NCBI GenBank assembly: GCA_963978545.1
Contig: OZ021732.1
Span: 29,604,123-29,668,122 of the forward strand
Reading direction: 5' to 3'
From: Linyphia triangularis
Taxonomy: Eukaryota > Arthropoda > Arachnida > Araneae > Linyphiidae
DNA: 64,000 nucleotides
Shown: in pieces, positions 24,201-39,200 of the stretch
Layout: every line of letters starts with the position of its first letter
How positions within the stretch are numbered: position 1 is the stretch's first letter
Made by a program: the position numbers and the translations under genes
The notes under the pieces: model-generated
The model's input: only the letters and a program-made list of their open reading frames with translations
The model's database searches: none
Told to the model about the DNA's origin: nothing

Positions 24201-27200
24201 AAGTATGTTCAATTTCTAACAGAACCCAGTACAGTAAATATTGTGAGTGGAATCTTTAAGAGTAGCTTGCTAATAAAAGCATAAATTAAAATTTAGTATG
24301 CAGTGAGGATTCTTTTAAAAATAGTAACTTCAACTGAAGACCCTGTTGTACCTATGTAAATTTAGAGTGTATACATCCAATCTTTATAAAATAAAAAACA
24401 TATATTTTGAACAATACTTACAAATCCATGGAACTAAAAAGAAATGACACTGAAAAACTAATTGTCAAGGTTAATTGAGCAGAATCAACTAAATGAATGA
24501 AATAAAAAATTACCATGCATTTGTTCAAAAACAAGAGTGAAACATTTAAGTTCATATAAAGTTAAGAAACTCATATTTATTAAACTTATTTTCAGATTGT
24601 AATTTAATAATGTAATAAGAAAAACAGTAATACACTAACAAAATAAAACTTTGTATCAAGACAAGTTGTAATATCTCTTGACTTCATTGAGAAAAATTAT
24701 TCAAATATTCTACATCCTAAAATTATACGATCTACTCACACAACTAAATACACAAAATAACTTTGAGAATCAGTCAGATAATAAATCTAACACCTGAACC
24801 TTTTTGAAAATCATAACCTTCCATACTATCCCAACAAAAACTCTGAAGCTTATTCCTAGCCAACAAGGCAATGAGTACCAACACTTTTAATCTTCTTTCC
24901 AAAGCATTTAAAAATCAAAATATGAAATATTTTAATTCCCAAGAACAGTTAAAGTTTATGTCAAGCTGAGTTTACAACTGGAGTATATACACCCAATAAT
25001 CAAAAACTAGTATCATATGTGTGCTAACTCATATCAAATATATGCTTTAACAATAGAATAAACAGTTTTTTTGCAATTCAATTTTATGTCCAAACCCAAC
25101 AGGAAGGGTTGCTATCTTTCTATTTATTGTGAGGTACAAAATATTTATCTTACTGTTTGTATTTTAAACTATTCAATCCAGTTTTAAAGACGTCCAGCTA
25201 AACAACGACTACTCAACAGCCAGGTCCTTGATTTGTTGTTCATTTAATATAAAAATACCTGTATACTAAATATTAAAGTACCTCAAACACCTTCTCTAAA
25301 ATGGTCGTGGACGCTTGAGTCAATATGTGTGAGTATGCCTTTTATAAAGCCTTTTGTATTTAGGGAGATTTGTATCAGTTTGAAACTGCTGAAATATCTA
25401 GCTATAACTATGCTGAAATTTCTAATTAGCTAGTAATTATGTAGAAATTGCACTGACAGTGGGGAAAATAGAAATGCTAAGTCAAAGTTATAAAAATGAA
25501 GAACAAACAAATACCAATGGATAAAAAAATAAGAAGATAATGCTCATGGAAATAGAATTAGAAACAAAGATTAATATAGCTATAAGAAAAGCTTTTCCAG
25601 CATAGCAGAAAAATAGAAAACACTAAAAAACATTTCATAAAATCAAAGTCTATGGATAAACCTAAAACCACTTCTAGCAATTAACTTAAAGAAAAGGATA
25701 AAAAAAAATAGTCATAAAAAAAAATGCATATACAATGCAAAAACAAACATGGGTAATAGTTTAATGACTTAGCACGAACTAATAGCAGATGGGAATAAAA
25801 CTTACAGAATGCGACTTTTTGTGAATCTAAAATAATTTAAACAAAATATTTAGTTTAAATAAATACAAGCTTTTCCATTTTAACATAAGTTTTACAGTTT
25901 CTACAAAAAAGTTTAAAGTAAATATTATTATAAGTATAATCTACCTTCATGGCAGATGGCAATTGTGATGTATTAGCTGTATTTGAAAATGCGCGTTGCT
26001 GGGATATTGGCTTATCAACTTCCATTACATAATGCAGAACACGACTCCAACTGAAAATATGTGACAATGACACATAATTAATAAACATATCAAGTAAGTA
26101 ACTATAAAACTAAACAAAGTAATTTGTATACTTTAATAGCAATACAAATCATAAATGCAGTCAAATCACCTTTGTGAATACATCCTTTTCTGCTCGGTTA
26201 TCAATTTATTGAGATTAATTTCAGTTTGGGGATTGTGCAGTTTTACAATTTCAATTAAGCCAGTTCTAAAAAAAAAAAGAATGAAACATGAAAATAATTA
26301 ACATGATTAATATTAATGCTGTTTTATATAAATTATAAATTAAATGCTTTGCTTTAAAAAAAAATACCAAAATCAAAAAAATACTGTTCGACGATTAAAA
26401 TTAAAAAAATTATCAGTCATTTTAATATTTCAATGTGTTTAACTCTATTCAAACAATTACTTTACATTTAATGTAAAATATCCTCTTACAGAAAATGTTA
26501 TTAAAATATTTAAAAAGTTAAAATGTAGAACATAAAATTATTTTAAACTTAATAGAAATACCCTCCAAGCATAAATATATTCATTGTTCTACTGTAACCA
26601 AAATATATCAGCATTAGTATATGCATGCCTGGAAAGTTAGTTTAAATGCCTCAATAGGAGTGAGTATAAAATTCATGATTTTGTAGCAATCAATAAATAA
26701 AAATTATCAATACACAAATGAGTCTGGTGAAAATTTTTGCTCAAGTGTGATTATTATGCAATCACATCATTATAAAAGGCATATGCATAACCTTCATTGT
26801 AATGGTTTTGCATCCAAGGAAAAGAAAGGGGGAAATACTTAAAAACACAGAGATAAGGAAGTGATATGTGGAACAGTTTGGTTGATCAGAAAAACTCAAT
26901 TTAAAACGTTTAAAAAAATAATATTCCAAAAAAGCTTAAGTTCCCGAGTATTTAAAATTAGGTCAACTGTGCGACATGGTATGGGTGTCCTATTGTTCAC
27001 AGTTTTTTGCTTGCAGCAGACAAATCCACACTGCCATATTAATAAGCATGTTTTGTGTGTGAGAAATGGTGCCTGATTATAATTCTTTTCAAAGCGTTGT
27101 TACTGTTGATCATTAAAATGAACTTGGGGAAAAAGCAAAACATTTTTAAATACATTTTAATTTCTATTTAAATAAGTATTCACTAAATTAAAAATATGAA

Positions 27201-30200
27201 TGTTTAATTCAGTAATTTCTACTCATCAATTTATTCTTGATCAATAATTTCATTGCTTGATGCATTAATTTGTGATGATAAATTTTTATAAATGTATTGA
27301 AAGTATAAATGAAAAATAAAACTTGGGACATTTTTGCTTGAGTGTAAAATTCAAGTAAAAAATTAATTAAGCAACATTACACAATGCTAAACAAATTAAA
27401 ATCTAATACAAAACAAGCTATTTCAAGAATTTTAAGTTAAAAAAAAATATATATACATAGAGTAGAATCTAGTAAATTTAGTTTGCAATAAATTAGATGT
27501 AACTGTAAATAACAGTATTATATAAACAGGTATATTAAGTATTAATCTCCATTGGAGTTACTTAAATTTTTGCACCTATTGGAACTGTCCAAAATAAAAT
27601 ATACAATGAAATGCAATTGATATAAACAGTGCTTGAAAAGTGCACATTATGATTGCAAAATCCCCAAGTATAAATATATAATTTTACTTTATATATTAAG
27701 CAACAAAAATTGTTATAACAGAAAAGTATAACATAAAGATTTAAAGTAAAATAAGCAATACATGTATAGTTACCTACTTATAACAACACTAGATTTATCT
27801 TAGTTTATAATATAGCATAACATAAAAATTACCTCTGTAGTGCTTTAACTATATAGTGAAAATTGTTCATTCGAAATATTGCACATAGGTAAGGATCACT
27901 GTAGTTATTACTTTTGCTCTGTAGAGTCGCAGTCAAGGCAGCTATTACCCGAGCTTCAATAAATGAGGACAACAAATATTTGATAAGAAAAACATTGTAT
28001 AATTATACAAAATGTAACATTACTTATGCAGTTGCCAATAAAAAGGGAGTTATTACTTATGTACTGAGCAAATGCTAATTTTCCCTTATCTTTTGCTGCA
28101 GAAAATGCGGAGTCTTGCAATGATAATACTGAACTCAAAATATCTTGGTAGTCTTGTAGTTGTTCCAGTAGCATTATAGCCTAAAATTACAAATAAAACA
28201 TGCCTTTATTTGATAATCAATAATAAAAAATAAAAAAAATAGTAGAAATTAAAAAAAAATTAGTTATCTTCATTGATACTAAAAAAATGCTATTTATTAT
28301 TTTGGACTATTATAATATTTGATCCTATTATAATAAAAAAAAATCACAAGCAAAGTATTTCCGTAGCAATAAATTTTAATTGAAAAACATTAAAAACTGA
28401 AACTCCCTAAGTATTGAAGAAATTATATTGCATTAGTTTTGAACGTTATATTTAATTGTGGAAAGCAATGTATTGCATTATCAGCTGGTTGCTTTTTTGT
28501 AATGAAAAAAATTTTAGGAATAGTGAAGTCAACATGTATTTTATAATAACTACGAAGTTATCTCTGGTTCAAAGACACTTAATGCTGCCAAAATCACAAT
28601 CTAGTGAAGGAGCGTACTACTTGATTTATTCAGCTATGCAAGTTTCGTAAACACTGCAAAGCTGCCTTACGAACTCGGCTTTCAGAAACAAGATACTAGT
28701 GTTGTTGTTGAAAGACTATCTCGCTTCATTTTTGACAAGCCAGGTAAATTTTGCTCCAACATATATAAATATAGAAACAATTATCTCTATCTTTTCTTTG
28801 TAAACCTAAGAATAGTACCGATAAATAATAGGTAATAGTATATATATATTTGTTCATAGTGTTTTAAAGTGTAACCCCAATATAGTGATAGTGTAACCCC
28901 AATCTAAATTATTCCAAAATCAAAAATTTCATGCTCAACTTTCAACTAAATGATATCAGTAAGAGATGAAAATATTACATAAACATTTGAAATTTAAATA
29001 TGAAAAAATATGGAAAATATGAAAATTGAAGAGATTGAAAAATGCAACAGGAAAGTGACTTTATCAGGGGAAAACCACTGTGCAGTTGTTTCCATTTGAT
29101 ACACCCAATGCTCTGTTGAATTTTTCAATCACTTGAACTTTCAATGTTTCTATATTTAAATGTTTATTTCATAATAGCACTTATGAGGTGCTTTAGTGTC
29201 GATAGCCTCTGAAGTTTTAAAACCAATATTAAACATTTGGTTTTTTACTCCTCGTAACTCAATTTTTGCTTTATAAAATGTAAATGACAATTTTGCTTCT
29301 TAAATATATTTCAAATTTACACTTCCTATACTAAAGGAACATTCAAAACTAATTTAGACTTTCAATAAAATTGCTCTATATAGATTTTCAATTACATTAT
29401 ATAAAATTAAGCTTACAAGAAACATCAATGTGAACACACATTTAATATATTAAAATTAAATTTAAATTAAAAACATTTAACCATAATAAACTCATACAAA
29501 TCATGTTAAAATTGGCATATCATTTCATAACTTGATTGGAAATATATATAACACATATTATTAGGTGAGTTTATTACATTTAGAGATCAAAATTGAATAG
29601 AATGCCAAGTAAATCAATCAAATAGACTTATGAAAGAAAAGTAATTAACTTTGCTTACATTGCTAGTTAACTGATGCACAGTCCCATCTTTCGGCATCTT
29701 AGTATCTGGGTCATTTTTTATGCTTTCAATAAACTCTTCAAGTGTTTTGCTGATCTGAAAGCATGCAACATTAATAAAAGTGAAATATTATAATTTGCTG
29801 CAGTATAAAATAAATTCACTGAGTAAGTCCAACAACTTACTGTTGCTTGCACTGTAATTACAAAACCACGCAATTTATCATAGAGTGTTGAAGAACAGCC
29901 CTGCAAAAAAAGAAAAGAAATATTAATTACAATTTAATGTATTTATGTCAAATCTTAAATTTGAGGCAACAGAAAACTAAAAAATACCTGGAATAATTTT
30001 TCAAAATCGGATTTTATTACCATCAGGTGGCGTAAAATTGGAAAAAGATTGAGGGCAGCAGAAAATTCATGTTTTGAAACACTTTTCTTAACTTTGGAAA
30101 CAATCATCTGGAATAAATACAAATATTTTAACATGGAAAACATTACAAAATTATCAATTAAGTATAAAAACAGATTTATACAAAAAGTAACTTAATCATT

Positions 30201-33200
30201 TAATGAACAAAACAATTTTGAATACTGATGTAAATTTTACTTCAAAAATAGCAAAATGTGATTTTCTACTAAAATCTTTTACAATTAGTTGAACCATCAC
30301 ACTCTAACACAATATTATAAAACCGTCAAGAAAAGCACTAGTAGCCTGTGAAGCTGCCAAATGTCAAATAATAAGTAAATAACTATTGAACTCTTCTGCT
30401 TGCTTGCCAATAACCAAACCACCCTTCACTAATTCTGAATAAGCAGCAATCTTTCTCCAAAAGCTCTTTAAAAAGCCACCCTTTATTTTTGCAAACATAT
30501 TTTAAAGTTCAAGTATACTGATATTATACTGTTTCTACATTTACATTGAATTAACCACAGAAAATTGTAGTTCACAAAAAAAAAAAACTCTTAAACCGAA
30601 AAACATGCACCTATGATAGTTTATCTATGAGATACAAGTAAAAATACTAGTGCACCTACTCATTTTACAATATTGAACGTGATGAGGCAACTATATAATT
30701 CAACAAATTCCAAGTGTTGTTTGGATTTATCAAACAGGATTTTCTTTATAACCAATGTCTTTGTTTATGTATTATGTTTTAGTTTATATCCTATGTTTCC
30801 AATTGTTCCATGGGTTACAGACTACATTTTATACATATTATCCCCACACTGTATGTAGAAAACATATATCCAATTTTATTTCACAGGCAGAAAAAAAAAA
30901 TTGTCAACACTCACTAATAGAATTATCATTACACAAGGAGCCTAATATCATATCACAACAGATGGAGTAATAAAATGTTCAGCCTAAAAACTATTTTTTA
31001 AATAAACTCATTGAATTCATGAAATCATCAAATATCTGTAGTACATCTGTACTGTTACGTGAAAGAAGTTAGTGTCATAGATAAAATACAAACAAGGAAT
31101 AAAACTTTTTAGAACCTAAAAACTGAAAAGGTCTCTCATTATCATATCAATAAAATTTCAAGCACGGACTTCTAACGAAATACATCAAACCTAAAGTAAC
31201 CTATCTTTTTATACAAATTCATATATCAGTTATTCGTTATAATAAATGTTACAGCAATACTTACTTCTCCATCAGAAAAAAGGTTTTCCATTGCTTGAGT
31301 CACCACCCTTTCAAAAACCACCTTTTTGTCTTTGTTAGGTACTATGCCCGACATCAAATTTAATTCACTCTGAAATTCAATGTAATAACTCAGCACTCAA
31401 TTTAAAAAAAAAAAAAAATATTATAAAAATACTTAGAGAAATTAAAACCCAAAATTATAACTTTAAGTCATAAAAAAGTTTTCTCATATATAGCAACTAC
31501 AAACAGAAAAATTATGCTGAATGATTTATATACGAGCACATTAATAAAAATTAGTTTTTAAAGTGCAATGAAAAATTTAAAAGAGAACATGAAACATGAC
31601 TTTGTTAAAAAGAGCCAACTGTTTAATTTAATACTTAAAAAAAGTATAATGGTAAATTTTAATGATTTATTGTTGAAATAAAAAAAAATATGATTTATGA
31701 TTAAACAATGCAAAACTTATCACAAATAAGTCTTTATAATTGTTTTTATTATGACATTTCTAAAATGCTTGGTGATTGAATAACATAAGCTTTATCAATG
31801 AATTAAAAGGAATTTCTCCTATGAATTCTATAAATCTAACAAGTAAATTTTCAAACAAAGCATTCCACCTGTTCAATAAAATTTAGTCACTTAAATAAGA
31901 TAACAATTTTACTTGTCAATTTTGTTTTTTATTAACAGAAGTTCCAACTTACTATCAATTCAATTAAGAGTATAAAATCACATTTTTAAGTTAATTCTTC
32001 CAAAGTTAATAAAACTAATTAATCAATTACTTTCTTGCAAACATGTAACATTTGTCAAGATTATTTTTATAAATTAGTTAATTTTGTTAGTCTTTAAGTA
32101 ATAAAATTTATGTTTTGTATATATACTGATATGTAATAAAACACAATACTAAATTAATACAAAAGTTCAAATGTGTTTAAATACCCTGATTTTGACTTTT
32201 TACTTATTTCATCAAATGTAGTGTCTTTTGTTAACATGTGTTATTACAAAGGATTTTAATTTTCCCTTCATATTTCATTCATATAGTTACCTGCATCAAC
32301 TTTAAAAGTGCACTAACAGAAGTCATGAAAGACATAACATCATTTTCAATTGCTTCATCTTTAGTTTCAGGTAGAAGTGAAGCCTGAAATCTATGCCCTA
32401 CAATAAAAAAAAAACATAAAAATAAATAATAGAAAAACACTATTTACATGGCAAAGAGTTAAGCATCAAGTGCATGAAATCAAGCATATGAAACTTTAAA
32501 TTATATTGATTTATAGATTCTATGAGGGAAAATAATCATGATCAGACTTTAGCTCTTTATCTTTTTTAATTATAAAATTAATTGAAAAAGTAATTCCTAA
32601 TTGGAATTCGAATATAAATGAAATTGTAGTTTGTTCATAATGGTATTAAAATTATATAAAACAGAATTAGGATATGTTGAAATGAGTTTTATAAAATTAT
32701 TTGTTTATCGATAGAGCTCAAATGCAGTACCAATCTCAAATTAAATGGCTCTGGGGCAGTCCAAAGTACCATGATACTAAATGACGAGTTCCATACAATA
32801 TAACCCTACTTCAACATCATATACACAAGAAAAAAGTACATTTACATAAAATTGAAATATTACATAAAATTCATAAAATACTGAAATGTTACTTTTATAA
32901 ATAATTTAAGAATAGGTTTTTATAAAATTTCAAATAAAAACTTACCTAACATTGCACTTTCTACTGAAGGTGAATATTTGGCTATTACTGCAGTAGCTTT
33001 TTTCACAAACCTGAAAGTATGTATGTTTTCATTAAAAAGAAGTGTGTGGAATGTATTACTACTCTAATATTAGTGAAAAATGCAAAATATAAAATTTTAA
33101 AAATATTTACCGTAGCAAAAACATTCATTGCCACATATTTCTAGAAACAACAAAATGTTAACCAATTATAGCCTCAAGGCCCATCTAAGTTGTTCCCCGT

Positions 33201-36200
33201 TCACTCTCCTTATAATCCCCTAATGCAGATCCATCTGACTTTAAAAACTAATGCTTCTTGTACAATTTACAATGTGGTATGGAGGAATGTACCATTTAGC
33301 AATCACTCCATTTTGTAAAAGAAATTTTCTTAATAAAAATGTGATTTATATATCTTGTAAACATGATCTCTTGTTCTGTTACTCTAAACCATTGAAATCT
33401 ACTTGTTTGGTAATTTTCAATGTTTAAACTATTAAAATAAAAAATTTGCTTACATTTGTTGAATTTTCTTTGGTGGTTTACGTGGGGTGGATTCTTTTGC
33501 AATGCTACGTCGACTACCCTATGAAAAAGAAATAAAATAATTACAAGTAACAAAAAGCTGCACAGATAGTGTACTAGACACAACATAAATAAATTTTATT
33601 CAATTAATGAACAGAACCTGAAAATGTAGCAAGGTGAATGTAATAGCCTGAAAGCATTTACAAATGGATTAATCATTTATTTAATTAAAAACAGTACCAT
33701 CATATTCCATTTTAAACCATTATTTTATTACAGTATCAAATAATTATGTAGTTTATAAAATTACCATTTGTGGTGAACTCTGCACTGTCAGGGTATTACT
33801 GCTACCACTTGCATTTTTCAAATGATCTTTTAAGCTAAAAATAAAAATAAGAAATGTTTCTTCAAACAAGCAAACTTTTCATAATAGTAACTATTAAACT
33901 AAAAAGAAATTAATGGAAATAAGTTTTATATTTTATGAGGCAAAAATAAGTAATAAATGTAAACTTATAATCTGTCAACAGCATCAAGAGAAAAAATAGT
34001 CACATGTTCAAACATTAGTAATGCTTTCAATTCCATTGAGATCAGATCATACAAATAAATTTGTAATGATTACCAGTGTGACATACTACACAAAGGAAAA
34101 AAGCTTAGCCATGACAATACAAGTGAAGTAAGTAAGAAAAAATGGGGTAAGTAAGCCTTTATTATGAGAATCTGCCTAAACTATCTCTTATTCACATGAG
34201 AGAAGTATTTTTAGCAAAAAAGAAACTAAATATTCAGCATAATTATAACTAAAAAATTTAATCCATGATTGAGTTTTTAAGAAATTTATATTGCATATTA
34301 GAATATTATGAAGATTTACACAGTCAGAGACACAAGCATGCTAGTAAAAGCGTCCACAGAAAAATCACCAATTTAACTTGTATGACTGGTGCAGATTATA
34401 TGTAACAACTCAAGATTTTCTTCAACAGAATGAGGGAGTATCACCTTTTTATATACTATTAATTATCTAAACAGAAAACTATTAGGGCAATAAAAAGAGG
34501 CTATGTTGTTACATAAAAAAAAAAAGTGAAACAAGACATGTGCCATGCCAAATTACAACCAACTCGTATTCAACAATATGACCTCTTGTTTTACTATTTT
34601 TTCTTGCAAGCAATTTTGAAGCTGCATGCATAATAAAAACGTTTTATTGGTCTCTACTCTCGAATTAGTGAAGTACACAAAATTTTTATTTGGGAGCCTT
34701 ACATTTTTGTCGAAATGACAGAGCAACTAACAAAAAAATATTGGTTAAAAATCAGCACATGTTGGTAAGGAAAATATGAAGTAAAAGTGCATAGAATTGA
34801 ATATAAGTTGGATGTAATTTGGTGAGTTCCATTTCTGATTTTACTACTTTTTTTAGGCTGACAACTTGAGAGGACTTTTGCAAGCCCTTTAGAGATTTCT
34901 ATTTGATTTCCAGTATTTTTGGGAGATTTTTTTATTTTATGATAGATTCTAAATTAAAATTAATACAAAAAAAAAATATTTAAAAAATTCTTTTAATACT
35001 TCCAAAAGATTCAAACAGATTTTCATTGGAAATTAAATTCAATGTCTGACATTTTAGTCTGATTTTAACCACTTGACAAGCTGGCATAAAACATGAGGGA
35101 CAAAACTGAGTTACATATGTTATGAGTTACATATGTTTGGGACCACAAAATTAAATTATCTTATTTAATACATGCAATAATATACAAACCATTTGGGAAC
35201 TATAATGTGTTATGTGAACATATACGTAATCAATTAATCATGCAAAAGATTTATCAGTAGTTAGTAAATGCAAAAGATTTCATTAATCTAAATATTAAAA
35301 AATGTAGAACATTCATATTAAGTAAATGGATAATAAGTGAAATTTAATAATTCACTCTAAATACCCCTTCACCCCCCCCCCCCCAAAAAACAACTTGTAA
35401 ATTATCATTAACTAAATTAAAATACATATAAACTTACTTCTGAATTGAACGTGTCAACACATTAGAACGTATAGCAGAATACACATTTATAAATTCATCC
35501 ATGCTGTTAGCTTGCAGCCAATTACTAATTTTTATCAAATCTTGCAACACGGAAGCTAAAATTTATAATAAAATAATAAAATTAGCCTTATAATAACCAT
35601 GAACAGTTTGAACTATTGTTTAGATATTTTGATATGATATATCTAGATATTGAAATTGAGTGAAAAATATAGATAGCTTCTTGATATGTAGAAAAGCAAA
35701 ACCTTGAGAATTACCACACAAATTACATCTGTAACATGATAAAATAATTTTAAATATTATCTATTTTAAAACGTATTATGAGAGACAAACCTCAATTCCT
35801 GCCTCAATATTGAAACCTTTATTAAAAAAAACATTGGAATTTCAATCTTTTAAAAAAAGTTAATATATTTTTTTACTTTAAAGAGTTTTCATATTTTAAT
35901 CAACAAACAGGAAACTTACATGGTATCTGCTCTATATGCAACTTTTCTTCATCTGTTGGAATTTCTGAAGTGAAACAATTTAAAAATAATTTCAATGCAT
36001 TGTTATTCAATGAAAACAATAATTTATAAATAAATTTAGGGCAACATTTTTCTTTCAAAGACCAACAAAAAAAATTAAACATTTTAATCAATTTTAAATA
36101 ATTTCTAAAGCAATAAGTCAATAAACACTGAAAATTTAATTCAACATTCCTCTTTCAAGACTAACAAAAAAATGAAATATTTGATTTCAAAAAATTTAAT

Positions 36201-39200
36201 AATTTGAACAATTATTGCACAACAATTAATTTTAATAATAGAAAAAATATTAAACATTTTTTATAGCATATTTCAACTGAATTTTACAAATTTTTAAAAA
36301 CTAATTGTTAACATGAAATGAACACCCGCTAGCTGATACAATACATGCAAACCAATGATAATGAACACTAATGAATTTTATGTTAGTTTAAATAAAAGAT
36401 AATATAAAAACCTAAAAATATTTTAGAGCCAATAGCAAAAACAAATTCATTATAGTAATACAAGAACTTTGAAATTCATTCACAAATACAGACTAACCAT
36501 CATCCATCCCAATCATGTCCAGTACCTGTACAGCTGGCATTGGCTTACTGTAGCGATACAGAAGATTACGGAATTCAAGTTGCAAGGCTTCAGAACCATC
36601 TTCATAAAGTGAGTTCTAGAAAACAATTCAATAATAGTGAAATTTGCTACTTAAAAGAGGACAAAAAAGTAGTAAATATATTTAATATGATTATCCAATA
36701 CATACTAGTTCCTCTAACTGTGTGCATTCAGGGTTGTTTTGTTTAAAAAAGGCTTTTGAAGATTGGATTTTCTTCAAACAGTCTAAATAGGACTGAAGGC
36801 ATCCACTAGGCCTGAAAAAAAAAAAAAAATAGGTAAATATTATGTTGCATTAAAATTTGGCAATTTAGCATAATGTAGTCAAAATTTGTGTCAGAAATGC
36901 AAATAAAAAATATATAAAATTCAAATATGTCTATTAAGACATTATTTAAAGGCATGAAAGCCTATCAATAAGAAGATAATTTATATATAAAAAAAATATA
37001 ACATCAAAAATACTTGTATAAGTATGTTTTCTTAACACAATTTTAATGAAGAGAAAGACTTGCATAAGTAAGTTAATTTATTTAAAAAAAACTAAAAGAT
37101 GAATATCCAATCATACTTGAAAATAAGACTGAATTTCCATATGTTCTTTGGATACAAAGTAATTAAGCATATCTCGCCCCTTTCTTATCAAATTTGTTAA
37201 ATTACTGAAGACTGAATTGAAATGAAATCATAATTTCATGAATATATGTATTGCGGCATTGCCAATGCTTACAATTTAAGATCTATGAAGAAAAAAAGGT
37301 CTATAAAACAAAAATTAAACTTTCAATAAAAAAAAAAGTTTCTTACCCATCTCTTATCAAAGACTCCACTTCTTTGGGAATATTATAATATTGAATCACA
37401 TAATCTAAGCGATCTAAAATTTTATCAATATCTAGAAAACACTAAGAAAATTTCATACAAGAGAAATTGATACACAAGACGAAGCATAAATTTTAAGCAT
37501 TAAATAAAATAAACTGAATGTGCTAGAATAATTGTAAAAACTCTAAAAAAAACGTTAAGAAAATTTCATACAAGATAAATTGATACACAAGATGAAGCAT
37601 AAATTTAAAGCATTAAATAAAATAAACTGAATGTGCCGGAGTAATTGTAAAAACTCTAAGAATAACTTATTATAAAACATTTAAAAGTTTATAAATACCA
37701 GCATACTATATTTTAAGCAAAAATCTATTTCTTAATGATAGATGCATAGTTTAGAAAATAATCGCATGATAGTTATTGATTTAGACTATCTTTTTGTAAC
37801 CTAGGAGATTTAGAGTGGCCCCAAAATTCAAGAAAAAAAGGTTCCCTGATTTCCCTGACAAATTTCTAAAAGTTGCCTGATTTTACGGAAAACTTTTTTT
37901 CAAATTTCCCCAATTTTTCCAGATATGTAGACACCCTGATTGAATAGAACATGTATGCTAAAGAGATAACATGACAAATTTTTTTTAAATAGTTTTGGAG
38001 GTAATGAAAAGTTTAAATTATTCTGTAACACTAAATTTCTAACGATTACTACCAAAAATCTCCGGATAAATTGCACCAAAATACGGAAGAATGGGAAAAA
38101 TTCCTGAAAATTTCCCTGATTTTCGTGAAATTTTAAAACATTTCCTGACATTGCCCAAATTTTAAAACATTTTCCTTCCCTGATTTTTTCCAGAATTAAA
38201 AAGATTAAATGACATTTCCCTGATTACCAAGTTCTGTGGCCACTCTGAAATTGTGTTTCAGAAATATTTTTTAGGGACTGTTTATGTATACAAATTTGGA
38301 AACCAACAACAGGCTTAAGGAGCAACAGCGTTGGTCAAGTAAAAAAAATATACTTATAATGAATCGAACTTGCATACATAACACAAAATACAGAATTTAA
38401 AGAATAACATAATAGAAAATACAGAATTTACAGAATACAAAATTACTGATTCATAATAGGCGAAGTATAGATAATTAATTTTATATAGTTGACATAATTA
38501 CAACTCATATAATTTAGAATACAAAAAGTTCACAGAATCACATAGGAATAATATAATACAACATGCAAAGTTGACACAGCTTTTTATCTTTATATCTTTA
38601 CTTACATCTTTAAGTTACCTTAGGTTGAATTATAGAAATTCTTAACCAGTCAATTTAATTAATACAACCAAAGTTTCAAGAAAAATAGGCTATAAGTTAA
38701 AAAAAATTACTAAAAAAATATTACGTCGAATGTAAACCAATGCTTTTGTCCGAATGAATAAAGTTAGCATAAAGGATACTCTCTTGTCTGCGCTGCAAAT
38801 TTCCTGTTTCCAAGTAGACTGGCAAAATGGTTTGCTCAAGTTTCATTAAATGCTCATCAAAAGATGTGAGAATAGAACACATATCTTTACAGAGAACACT
38901 ACTTTTATCTATTTTCTCCCTCAAGAGTTTAAGGCTGCTTGATTCCTGTAAAAAAGATTACGAATTAAGAAACTTTTCAAAAAATATCACTGTAAAAGTC
39001 TCATGCATGTAAATGTGCATGGCAACACAATAGTAACAGTCTAGAGAACTGTAGAGCTTACAGAATAAAATTTGAATGCATATGCAACAATTTCAGTCTA
39101 TGAGGAAGTCAGATTGCATTTCAAAACTTATAACATAACACTTGCAAAAAGATGATTTATTTGATATCCGATAGATATAATATAGCTCTTTAGGCTCAAG

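Larger units (their letters stand above)
37432..38779 (-). other. Probable U12-type (minor spliceosome) intron 2 of exo70
   Basis: The donor on the minus strand reads GTATCCTTT, the complete U12 consensus, and is unlike the other exo70 donors (mostly GTAAG/GTAA). Near the acceptor TTTCTTAGT lies about 11 nt before the AG, in branch-site position and similar to the TTCCTTRAY consensus. The intron is phase 1. A hAT-like MITE (37811-38247) and a tandem duplication (37443-37668) lie within it. Confidence 0.65.

Noticed and set aside
33296..33586. 96-codon minus-strand frame
   Set aside because: It overlaps exo70 exon 9 in a different frame and runs through intron sequence.
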